NCBI RefSeq assembly: GCF_036226925.1
Contig: NZ_CP109031.1
Coordinates: 248,001-312,000, forward strand
Reading direction: 5' to 3'
Source: Streptomyces sp. NBC_00659
GTDB taxonomy: Bacteria > Actinomycetota > Actinomycetes > Streptomycetales > Streptomycetaceae
Length of the DNA: 64,000 nt
The notes below the pieces were generated by a model. The model was not told where the DNA came from. It did no database searches and was given only the letters and a program-made list of their open reading frames with translations. Made by a program: the position numbers and the translations under genes. Positions 1 to 7,598 of the stretch are shown here, piece by piece; position 1 is the stretch's first letter, and each line of letters opens with the position of its first letter.

Positions 1-568
1 CGTACCAGGGCCAGTTGTACTCGGTGCCGAACGCGTTGTGGACGCCGACGAATCCGCCGCCGCCGCGGACGTACTGCCGCAGGGAGGTCTGAGCCGCGTC
101 GTCGAGGGCGTCTCGGCTGGTGGAGTAGAAGATGACGGCGTTGTACTTGAACAGGGTTGCGGGCGAGGCGAGTTGGGAGACGTCCTCGGTGTAGTCGACC
201 TGGAAGCCGTTGTCCGCGCCCAGCTTGAGCACGGCCTTCTGGACGACGTTCGCATCGGTGAGGGGCGGATTCATGCCTGCGGCGAGCACCGGGCCGAGGT
301 TGGCGTGGCGGGGGCCTGCGGTGCGGGTGTAGAGCAGGACCTTGAAGCCCTTGGTGGTGTCGAAGTTGCCCCAGTCGTGATAGCAGTGGGCGTCGACGCC
401 GCGGCATACGCCGTAGTCGGGGTCGCCGAGTTCCTGGGCGCCCTGACCGATGCGGCCCTGCGCCATGCTGAGGGTGCCTGTGGCCACCAGGGCGACGGTG
501 ATGCCGACCGTCGTGGCGGCGCTGGTGAGCGCTGCATGCAGCGGACGCATGCGGAGTCTGGTTCTCAT
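1..568 (-). CDS. ThuA-like domain secreted protein, C-terminus beyond window
   Basis: The visible part is 189 codons and lacks the stop because the gene runs off the left edge. The N-terminus is basic and followed by a hydrophobic stretch (about residues 12-34), so it is probably a signal peptide or anchor. The segment reading GFKVLLYTRTAGPRH, the later FKYNAVIFYS, and RGGGGFVGVHNAFGTEYNWPWY match the ThuA fold (type 1 glutamine-amidotransferase-like, seen in carbohydrate-related secreted proteins). ATG at 568 has AAGGACG a few bases upstream. The next gene on the same strand is a quinoprotein-type propeller, and the pair may act together outside the cell on sugar-like substrates. The substrate cannot be read from the sequence. 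Confidence 0.8.
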   Translation of the reverse strand, partial: MRTRLRMRPLHAALTSAATTVGITVALVATGTLSMAQGRIGQGAQELGDPDYGVCRGVDAHCYHDWGNFDTTKGFKVLLYTRTAGPRHANLGPVLAAGMNPPLTDANVVQKAVLKLGADNGFQVDYTEDVSQLASPATLFKYNAVIFYSTSRDALDDAAQTSLRQYVRGGGGFVGVHNAFGTEYNWPWY

Positions 569-698
569 GGGCGTCCTTACGTCGTTCGAAAGAGCGTGGT
601 GGGGCGGCCTCGCGGAAGGGGTCAGGGCCAGGAGCCGGCACTGGCGTGCAGGGCTGCCGCGAAGCGGCTACGAGAGCGCGGTGCAGCGGGCGGGCGGC

Positions 699-2846
699 TT
701 ACTGGACGACGATCTTGCCGGTGTTCTGCGGGGCGACCGGGTCGTTGTAGAAGTACTCGCCGGGGGTGTCGAAGGTGTACGAGTAGGACTGGCCCGGCAT
801 GAGGAGCCCGGTGTCGAACTCGGCCTCGAAGAAGGAGACCGCGCCGTGCGCGGACTTGTTGTCCGCGGGGTTGACGAAGGTGACCGTGGTGCCCTTGGCG
901 ATGCTCAGGTGCTGCGGTGCCATGGCGTTCTGGGCCACAAGGTTCTCGGTGGCGCCGGGGGCGTTCTTCGCGTTGTCCCAGGTCCGGCCGAGCGTGATGG
1001 TGTTCTTGGCGGTGTCGCCTGTCACGGCGGCGGTCCGGATCTGGTTGCGCTTGGACGGCGGGGTGGGGGCTGCGGCCGGCTTCACGGTGCCGCCGAGTTT
1101 GAACGCCCACAGGTGGTCGCCCCTGGGGATGTCCGGGTAGGGCAGTCCGTTTCCGCCGGCGAGCACGGCGATGTACTGCTCGCCGTCGATCTCGTAGGTC
1201 AGCGGGTTGGCGTTGACGCCGGCGCCGCACTGCCAGGTCCACAGTTCGCTGCCGTCACGGTCGTCGAGGGCGGTGAGCACGCCGTCGGGACGGCCCTGGA
1301 AGAGCACGCCGCCGGCGGTGCTGAGGACGCCGTTGCCGTGGGCGAGGGACCACTCGCCCTCCTGGCGCCAGGCCACGGTGTTGGTGCGCGGGTCGACGGC
1401 GGCGAGGCCGCCGGCGAAGTACTCGCCGAGGGGCCGTGCGGTGTTGACGCGGCCGCCATGGGTGTTGGAGTAGGCGGAGTTGATGAGGCCGTAGCCGACG
1501 TAGACCAGGCCGGTGCGGTGGCTGAAGGACGGGGAGGACCAGTCGGCGCCGCCGCCCGCGCCGGGGAAGATGATCGTCGCGCGGTCCCAGTGGGCCTCGA
1601 AGAGGCCGCCGGTCGGGTAGAAGGGCACCGGCCGGGTGGCCTTGTCGATACGCGGCTCGGTCTCGACGAAGGGCTCGCCCCCGGGGAACGGCTGGGTGGG
1701 GGCGGTCTTCTGGGCCGCGTGCTGCGGCACCGGACGCTCTTCCATGCCGTGGATCGGCTTGCCGGTGGCGCGGTCGAGCATGTAGTACATGCCCGTCTTG
1801 CTGCCGTAGACGACGATCTTGCGCTTCTTGCCCTTGACCAGGATGTCGGCGAGCACGGGGGACATGACGCCGTCGTAGTCCCAGATGTCGTGGTGCACGG
1901 ACTGGAAGTGCCAGCGCCGCTGTCCGGTCTTGGCGTCCATGGCGACCAGGCAGTTGGCGAAGAGGTTGTCGCCGCCGCGGGTGGAGCCGTCCGTGCGGGG
2001 ATAGGGGTTGCCGAACGTCCAGTAGACGATGCCCAGTTCGGGGTCGACGGCGGGGTGGATCCAGCAGACGGCGCCGCCGGTCTTCCAGGTGTCGCCCTCC
2101 CAGGTGTCGTTGCCGTACTCCCCAGGGCCTGGGGTGCCCCAGAAGACCCAGGCGACCTCACCGGTGCGGGCATCGAGGGCGTAGGCGCGGCCGCGGGCGC
2201 CGGCGGTGCTGCCCTGGGTGCCGATGTAGACGAGCCCGTCCCAGTACACGGCGGCTCCGGCGAGGCCGCCCTTGCTGCCGCCGCACTGGCCGGAAGCCGG
2301 GTCGCAGTCCGGGTTGCCCTGGTCCTCGACCATCAGCTCGCGGCTCCACACGACGGCGCCGGTCTTCTGGTCGAGGGCGTAGACCTTGTTGTCGCCGGAG
2401 ATGGTGAACGCGAGGCCTTCGCCTAGGGCGAGGCCGCGCATGTTGGTGGTGTCGGTGCCGACGTTCGTCTTCCACTTCACCTGTCCGGTGCGGCCGTCGA
2501 CGGCGAAGACGTTCTGCTGGGTGGTGGCCAGGTAGAGCACACCGTCCTGGGCGATGACGGCGCACTGCTGGGCGGAGGAGGTGGAGCCGTTCTCCAGGTT
2601 GATGTGCCAGGCGCCGCCGAGCTCGCGGACGTTGCCGGCGGTGATCTTCCTGAGCGAGGAGTAGCTGTGGTTGCCGAGGTTGCCGCCGACCTTGGGGTAG
2701 TTCGCGGCGGTGGCGGCGTGGGCCTGGTCGGGTACCGGCCGCGCCAGGTTGTCGGCTGTGTCGGCCTGGGCGGGTGTGCCGTTGAGCAGGGCGACGGTGG
2801 TGGCTGTTCCGGCTGCGGTCGAGGTGAGAAAGCTGCGTCTGTCCAT
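699..2846 (-). CDS. Tat-exported PQQ-type beta-propeller protein with C-terminal cupredoxin-like domain
   Basis: 715 aa. I start at ATG 2846, which gives a clean Tat signal (MDRRSFLTSTAAG). Residues about 60-560 carry repeated propeller blades of the PQQ-dependent dehydrogenase type (GVLYLATTQQNVFAVDGRTGQVKW, and HHDIWDYDG as in quinoprotein alcohol dehydrogenases). The last ~100 residues form a cupredoxin-like domain (GTTVTFVNPADNKSAHG ... TPGEYFY). The usual copper loop Y-x-Y-x-C-x-x-H-P-x-M-x-G reads YFYNDPVAPQNTG, so Cys, His and Met are all replaced while the framework Pro and Gly stay. Electron transfer through a type 1 copper in this domain is therefore unlikely. The propeller may still bind PQQ or sugar. 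It lies just upstream of the ThuA-like gene on the same strand. Confidence 0.85.
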   Translation of the reverse strand: MDRRSFLTSTAAGTATTVALLNGTPAQADTADNLARPVPDQAHAATAANYPKVGGNLGNHSYSSLRKITAGNVRELGGAWHINLENGSTSSAQQCAVIAQDGVLYLATTQQNVFAVDGRTGQVKWKTNVGTDTTNMRGLALGEGLAFTISGDNKVYALDQKTGAVVWSRELMVEDQGNPDCDPASGQCGGSKGGLAGAAVYWDGLVYIGTQGSTAGARGRAYALDARTGEVAWVFWGTPGPGEYGNDTWEGDTWKTGGAVCWIHPAVDPELGIVYWTFGNPYPRTDGSTRGGDNLFANCLVAMDAKTGQRRWHFQSVHHDIWDYDGVMSPVLADILVKGKKRKIVVYGSKTGMYYMLDRATGKPIHGMEERPVPQHAAQKTAPTQPFPGGEPFVETEPRIDKATRPVPFYPTGGLFEAHWDRATIIFPGAGGGADWSSPSFSHRTGLVYVGYGLINSAYSNTHGGRVNTARPLGEYFAGGLAAVDPRTNTVAWRQEGEWSLAHGNGVLSTAGGVLFQGRPDGVLTALDDRDGSELWTWQCGAGVNANPLTYEIDGEQYIAVLAGGNGLPYPDIPRGDHLWAFKLGGTVKPAAAPTPPSKRNQIRTAAVTGDTAKNTITLGRTWDNAKNAPGATENLVAQNAMAPQHLSIAKGTTVTFVNPADNKSAHGAVSFFEAEFDTGLLMPGQSYSYTFDTPGEYFYNDPVAPQNTGKIVVQ

Positions 2847-3040
2847 GGTCCCTCTTTCATGACGAGTCCCGAAATACCCGTCAGTGGCGGGGCTGCGGAG
2901 TCTCAAGTGGGGGGAGGAGAGCTGCGGGGCGGATCATGGTCCGCTGTACGGTTCGGATGGTCCGTACTGTGGTTGCCGATTGGCGGAAAGCTACGTTAGG
3001 GATGCGCCGGGGGTGTGGCAAGAGATGTGACGCGGATTGT

Positions 3041-3862
3041 TCACGCGTCTTTCGGCTGGGGCAGACGGGCCGGGAGGACGTTGCGCGGGATCGGGCCCTT
3101 GTTGCGGCGGCCCTGCCCGGTCTCCTCCCACGCGTGCGCCAGGATGCCCACCGAGCGGCTGAGGACGAACAGGCCGCGGGCGAGCGGGGCGGAGAAGCCC
3201 AGTTCGGCGTAGATGACGGCGGTGGCTCCGTCGATGTTCATCGGAACGGGCCGTGCGCCGGCCCGGCGTCTTTTGAGGATGTCCTCGACCGCGAGGGCCG
3301 CGTTGAGGAAGTCGCCGCTGACGACGTTGTCGGAGACCGCCTGCTGGACGAGCTGGATCAGCGGGTCGCGCCGCGGGTCTATGGGGTGGAAGCGGTGGCC
3401 GAAGCCCGGAAGGTAGCGCGAGCGGCTCTGCCAGTCGGCCATGACCTCCTGGGCCGCCTCCTGCCAGCTGCCGCCCAGGGCGTGGAGGTCGCGGATGTCG
3501 GTGAGCATCTCCACGCACTGCTGGCCTGCCCCTCCGTGGGCGTCACCCAGCATGTTCACACCGGTGGCGACGGCGTTGTTGAGGCCGACTCCGCAGGTGG
3601 CCGCCATTCGGGCGGCGGCGATGGAAGGGGCCTGGGGCCCGTGATCGACACCTGCGACCAATGCGGCCTCGAGCAGGGACGATTCGCGTGGCGCGGGTGT
3701 GGTCGCGCGCAGCATCAGCCAGATGATGTCGACCAGGCTTGCCGTGCCGATGAGGTCCTGCACCGGGTGGTCGCGCAGTTCGATGCTGCCGGGTTCGATG
3801 TGGCTGACCGCGGTGGCCCACCACTGTGCGGCCTCACTGGCGTCGCTGTGAGCACTGGTCAT
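3041..3862 (-). CDS. citrate-synthase-superfamily protein, citryl-CoA-lyase-like
   Basis: 273 aa, much shorter than ordinary citrate synthase (about 370-430 aa) but usual for the actinobacterial and proteobacterial citryl-CoA-lyase-like branch. Catalytic-site signatures are present: His in DAHGGA (about 109), GFGHRFHP (153-160), and Asp in NIDGATAVIY. It should make or cleave a C-C bond between an acyl-CoA and an oxo acid. Its ATG overlaps the TGA of the upstream CoA-transferase gene (ATGA), so translation is coupled and the two should act on the same CoA ester. Substrate unknown. Confidence 0.8.
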   Translation of the reverse strand: MTSAHSDASEAAQWWATAVSHIEPGSIELRDHPVQDLIGTASLVDIIWLMLRATTPAPRESSLLEAALVAGVDHGPQAPSIAAARMAATCGVGLNNAVATGVNMLGDAHGGAGQQCVEMLTDIRDLHALGGSWQEAAQEVMADWQSRSRYLPGFGHRFHPIDPRRDPLIQLVQQAVSDNVVSGDFLNAALAVEDILKRRRAGARPVPMNIDGATAVIYAELGFSAPLARGLFVLSRSVGILAHAWEETGQGRRNKGPIPRNVLPARLPQPKDA

Positions 3863-5067
3863 GACGCGGCGGCCTCTCCGGCTGTCCGGGCGGCCGCGTT
3901 GAGCCAGCGGCTCGCGATCTCCTCACGGCGGGCGTTGTGTTCGCCCAGCAGCGGCGGCGGAGAGGGCGGGCTGAAGGCTTCCCCGTCGACGAGAACGCCG
4001 TTGCCCACGACATTCAGTGGCGGTCCGGGACGTCCTGGATGACTGAGGCTGGTGATGAAGTTCCGATGCGCCAGTTGTGGCTGTTCCAGGGCCTGGGGCA
4101 CCGTGAGCACCCGGGCGGCGGGCACACCGGCGGCGTTCAGCTCGCGCTCCCAGTCGGCGGCCGGACGGCTCGACAGTGCCTCGTTCAGGGCGGTGTTGAG
4201 CTCGTCGCGATGGATCTTGCGCTGTTCCCGTTCGCCGAAACGGTCATCGGTGATCAGTTCCGGCGCTCCGGCCAGCCGGCACAGCGCCTCGAACTGGCGC
4301 TGCTGGTTCGCCGCGATGTTGAGCGGCCCGTCCAGGGCGTGGAAGGTGCCGGAGGGGGCCGCGGTGGGGTTCTGGTCGCTGAGCGGTTCGGGTGGGATCC
4401 CGCTGACCAGGTAGTTGGAGACGGCCCAGCCCATGGCGGACAGCGACGCCTCCAGCATGGAGACGTCGAGACGGCTGCCGTGCCCGGTGCGTTCGCGGTG
4501 GAGCAGGGCGGCGCTGATGGCGAACGCGGCCATCAGTCCACCGGTGGTGTCGCAGACGGGGAAGCCCACGCGCTGGGGCGCGGTCTCGGGGGTGCCGGTG
4601 ATACTCATCATGCCGGTGAGGCCCTGGACGATCTGGTCGTAGGCCGGCGCGTCGCTCATCGGGCCGTCCTGTCCGAAGCCGGAGATGGAGCAGTAGACGA
4701 GACGTCCGTTGAGCTGGGCGAGGCGTTCGGCACCGTAGCCCATCCTGTCCAGGACACCGGCCCGGAAGTTCTCCAGCAGAACGTCCGCCCCGGACAGGAG
4801 CCGTTCGAAAAGGGCCCGGTCGGCGGTGTCCTTGAGATCGAGCTCCAGCGAGGTCTTGCCCGCGTTCTGGGCGAGGAAGGACGCGCCGACACCGTCCCGG
4901 TTGAGAGACGGATCGGGGCCCAGGTTCCGGGCCAGATCACCCTGGCCCGGACGCTCGATCTTGACCACCTCGGCACCCATGAGCATGAGCTGGTAGCTGC
5001 AGTAGGGGCCTGCCAGCACGTTCGTGAGATCGAGAACGCGTATTCCATCGAGTGGGCGAACGTGCAT
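3859..5067 (-). CDS. family III CoA-transferase (CaiB/BaiF)
   Basis: 402 aa, full length for the family. The N-terminal GIRVLDLTNVLAGPYC, the VVKIERPGQGD motif and PAYDQIVQG (Asp144, the residue that forms the acyl-anhydride with CoA in this family) are all seen. It should move CoA from a donor thioester to a carboxylic acid. ATG 5067 lies 49 bases after the IclR stop, and the 3' end overlaps the citryl-CoA-lyase-like gene by 4 bases. Order: IclR, CoA-transferase, lyase in one leftward transcript. In this locus it probably activates the acid made by the divergent aldehyde dehydrogenase; that role is inferred from context. Confidence 0.9.
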   Translation of the reverse strand: MHVRPLDGIRVLDLTNVLAGPYCSYQLMLMGAEVVKIERPGQGDLARNLGPDPSLNRDGVGASFLAQNAGKTSLELDLKDTADRALFERLLSGADVLLENFRAGVLDRMGYGAERLAQLNGRLVYCSISGFGQDGPMSDAPAYDQIVQGLTGMMSITGTPETAPQRVGFPVCDTTGGLMAAFAISAALLHRERTGHGSRLDVSMLEASLSAMGWAVSNYLVSGIPPEPLSDQNPTAAPSGTFHALDGPLNIAANQQRQFEALCRLAGAPELITDDRFGEREQRKIHRDELNTALNEALSSRPAADWERELNAAGVPAARVLTVPQALEQPQLAHRNFITSLSHPGRPGPPLNVVGNGVLVDGEAFSPPSPPPLLGEHNARREEIASRWLNAAARTAGEAAAS

Positions 5068-5116
5068 ATGACGTCTCCTTCCAGCGGCGCCTGCTGCGGC
5101 GCCGCTGCCGGCGTGG

Positions 5117-5884
5117 TTAGGTGCGCGGCCCCAGGGGGTGGTGGAAGCCCTGCGAGGCGATGCGTGCGGCTGTTTCGCGCAGGTCGTCCGCGAACACCTC
5201 GATGTCCTGCTCCGTGATGCGCGCGCTGGGGCCGCTCAGCGAAAGGGAGGCGACCGTGACACCCGACTGGGTGCGGATGGGCACGGCAACGGCCGTGAGG
5301 CCGATGTCGCGTTCGCCGTGACTGGTGGCGTACCCGCGGCTTGCGGCCTCGTCGGCCCACAGCCGCAGTTGCTGCACATGGGGCACGCCGTGCGGGGAGG
5401 CGGCGGCGACCCGTTGCAGCAGCCCGTCGGTGGCCCCGATGAGCAACACCTTCGACGAAGCGCCGGCCCACAGCGGCAGTTCGTCGCCCACGCGCACCAC
5501 ATGCCGCAGAGGCTGAGGGCTTTCCTGCTGGGCGACGCAGACACGGTGGATGTCGCGGCGGATCATCAGATTCGCCGTCTCGCCGCGCCGGTCGACCAGT
5601 TCACGCAACAGCTTCTGCGTGTCCGGCGGCAACTCCCAGCTGGTGTGGGCCAGATGGGCCCAGCGCCACAGGCCGGGCCCGGCTGTGTAGCCGCCGGGCG
5701 TCGCCCACAACAGTCCGTACTGCTCCAGCGTCTGGACGAGGCGCACCACGGTTGTCTTGGGCAGGCCGGTCGCGTCGACCATGTCCTTGAGAGGAACGGT
5801 GGGCTGATCTTCGGTCAGCAGCGACAGGATGTCCAGAGCCCGGCGCACGCTGCGTACGCCGCCTTGTCCTTGCTCCGTGTCCAT
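5117..5884 (-). CDS. IclR family transcriptional regulator
   Basis: 255 aa. A winged-helix HTH occupies about residues 10-75 (SVRRALDILSLLTEDQP ... GLPKTTVVRLVQTLEQ), followed by an IclR effector domain (DIHRVCVAQQESPQPLRH, and RGYATSHGERDIG near residue 195). I chose ATG 5884 rather than the longer frame because AAGGAG stands 6 bases upstream and the IclR domain begins right after it. The gene opens the leftward CoA-transferase/lyase transcript and is divergent from the aldehyde dehydrogenase/ThDP/ABC operon. It is the obvious regulator of both arms, probably responding to the imported substrate or an intermediate. Confidence 0.92.
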   Translation of the reverse strand: MDTEQGQGGVRSVRRALDILSLLTEDQPTVPLKDMVDATGLPKTTVVRLVQTLEQYGLLWATPGGYTAGPGLWRWAHLAHTSWELPPDTQKLLRELVDRRGETANLMIRRDIHRVCVAQQESPQPLRHVVRVGDELPLWAGASSKVLLIGATDGLLQRVAAASPHGVPHVQQLRLWADEAASRGYATSHGERDIGLTAVAVPIRTQSGVTVASLSLSGPSARITEQDIEVFADDLRETAARIASQGFHHPLGPRT

Positions 5885-6064
5885 GCGCTCTCCTTCGTCA
5901 GTGGTCGGCCGCGCGGCCCGTTGCCGGGCGTGGCGCTCGAAAGGACAGCTTCCACCAGCCAAGGTCCATTCGAAAACCGCTGGTTTCAACTTCCTCATGC
6001 CGACCTATTGCCACGGCCTCTCGGCGCCCGTACGTTACACGCCAGTCCACAGAGCAGTCCACGG

Positions 6065-6081
6065 AAACCATCAGATGGTTT
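6065..6081. promoter_or_regulatory. 17-bp perfect palindrome, candidate IclR operator
   Basis: AAACCATC-A-GATGGTTT is a perfect dyad with a one-base centre. It sits 14 bases before the ATG of the aldehyde dehydrogenase, between the IclR gene and the right-hand operon. Size, symmetry and position fit an IclR-type operator that would block or control the rightward promoter. The assignment to this regulator is inferred. Confidence 0.6.
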
Positions 6082-6095
6082 TTTCTGGAGACGTG

Positions 6096-7598
6096 ATGCT
6101 GCAAGATCTCCTCAAGGCCGCCGACCAGAACGACGTGGTCGAGGCCCTCCTCTACAGCGCCGGATCCTGGGGCGGCGAAGGCCCTCCCACGGATCGCACC
6201 GGCCCCTACCTGAGGCGCACCGTCAGCCGCGCCCCTGCCGCGACCGAGCGTGAGATCGGCACAGCGGTCGCGCAGGCCGGCGGTTACGCGCGGCAGATGG
6301 CCGACCTCGCGCCCGCCGCCCGGGCCGACATCCTGGAGGCCGCCTCACGCAACGCGCTCGTCCACCGCGACCGGCTCGCCCGCCTGCTCGCCCTTGAACT
6401 GGGCAAACCCGTCAAGGACAGCCGCACCGAGATCGAACGGGTGGCTTCCACGTTCGCGGTCTGCGCGGCCGAAGCCCGCCGCATCGACGGCGAGACCCTG
6501 CCCGTGGCCGGTTGGAACACCGGCATCGGCAACACCGCCTTCACCTACCGGGCGCCCGCCGGAGTGGCACTGGCCATCACGCCGTTCAACGCGCCGGCCA
6601 ACCTCCTCGCCCACAAGCTCGGTGCCTCCTTCGCGGCGGGCAACACCACCTTGGTCAAGGCCCCGCCGCAAGCACCGGCCGTCTCGGCCGCCGTCGTCGC
6701 CCTGCTCCTGGACAGCGGCATGCCCCACCAGGCGGTCCAGCTGCTGCACGGCGGCGGTGATGTCGGTGCCGCCCTGTGCGCCGCCGATCCGGTCAGCGTC
6801 ATCAGCTTCACCGGCAGCGCCGACACGGGTGCCGCCGTGGCCCGCGCCGCGGGCCGAAAGCGGCTCGCCCTGGAACTGGGCGGAAACGCCGCCACGATCG
6901 TGTGCGAGGATGCCGACGCCGCGGCGGCCGCCAAGATCAGTGCCCGCACCGGATACAGCAACTCCGGCCAGAGCTGTATCTCCGTGCAGCGTGTCTACGT
7001 CCACCGGTCCCGCTACGCCGAATTCCTCGACGCCTTCACCGCCGCGGTCGATGCGCTGGTCGTCGGTGATCCACTCGACGACCGCACCGATGTCGGTTCC
7101 ATGGTCGACGAGAACGCGGCCGAACGCGTGGTGGCCTGGTCGAGCGAGGCACGTCGGTTGGGCGCGAGTGTGATCCGCGGCGGCACCCGTGACGGCGCCA
7201 CCGCCGCACCGACCATCATCGCCGACCCGCCCGTCCATGCCTCCGTGGTCGTGCACGAGGTGTTCGGCGCGCTGGTCGCCGTCCTGCCCTTCGACGACTT
7301 CGACACCGTTCTCGATCAGTGCAACGCCAGCCGTTACGGACTGCAGGCCGGCCTGTTCACCCACGACATCACCCGCATCCTCACCGCCTGGCGACGCCTG
7401 GAGGTCGGTGGACTGATCGTGAACGGGACCTCCAATTTCCGTCTCGACCATGTTCCGTTCGGCGGCGTGAAGGACTCCGGCTTCGGCCGCGAGGCCCCTC
7501 GGTGGCTCATCGAGGACTACACCGTCGTCAAGACCCTCGTGCTGCGCGGACTGTCCATCTGGGGCGACAGCCGTGAGCTGCCCAAGGAGAACTCGTGA
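6096..7598 (+). CDS. NAD(P)-dependent aldehyde dehydrogenase
   Basis: 500 aa, ALDH superfamily. Landmarks: ITPFNAPANLLAHK (cofactor and substrate channel), SFTGSADTGAAVA (Rossmann loop), ELGGN with the general-base Glu260, and GQSCIS with the nucleophile Cys294. ATG 6096 is preceded by TGGAG at 5-base spacing; longer in-frame starts lack this and would run through the palindrome. The last four bases overlap the ThDP-enzyme start (GTGA), so translation is coupled. The likely job is to oxidise the aldehyde released by that enzyme to an acid. The signature is closer to the lactaldehyde/phosphonoacetaldehyde dehydrogenase type than to betaine-aldehyde enzymes, but the substrate is not determined. 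Confidence 0.92.
   Translation: MLQDLLKAADQNDVVEALLYSAGSWGGEGPPTDRTGPYLRRTVSRAPAATEREIGTAVAQAGGYARQMADLAPAARADILEAASRNALVHRDRLARLLALELGKPVKDSRTEIERVASTFAVCAAEARRIDGETLPVAGWNTGIGNTAFTYRAPAGVALAITPFNAPANLLAHKLGASFAAGNTTLVKAPPQAPAVSAAVVALLLDSGMPHQAVQLLHGGGDVGAALCAADPVSVISFTGSADTGAAVARAAGRKRLALELGGNAATIVCEDADAAAAAKISARTGYSNSGQSCISVQRVYVHRSRYAEFLDAFTAAVDALVVGDPLDDRTDVGSMVDENAAERVVAWSSEARRLGASVIRGGTRDGATAAPTIIADPPVHASVVVHEVFGALVAVLPFDDFDTVLDQCNASRYGLQAGLFTHDITRILTAWRRLEVGGLIVNGTSNFRLDHVPFGGVKDSGFGREAPRWLIEDYTVVKTLVLRGLSIWGDSRELPKENS

Noticed and set aside
332..333. A finding was entered with residue numbers instead of DNA positions
   Set aside because: Residues 332-339 of the three-domain protein correspond to about 45585-45608; there is no feature of note at bases 332-333.
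450..2426. Long rightward open frame (658 codons) opposite the propeller gene
   Set aside because: It is Gly/Val/Ala-rich antisense read-through typical of high-GC DNA; the leftward frame has clear propeller and cupredoxin motifs.
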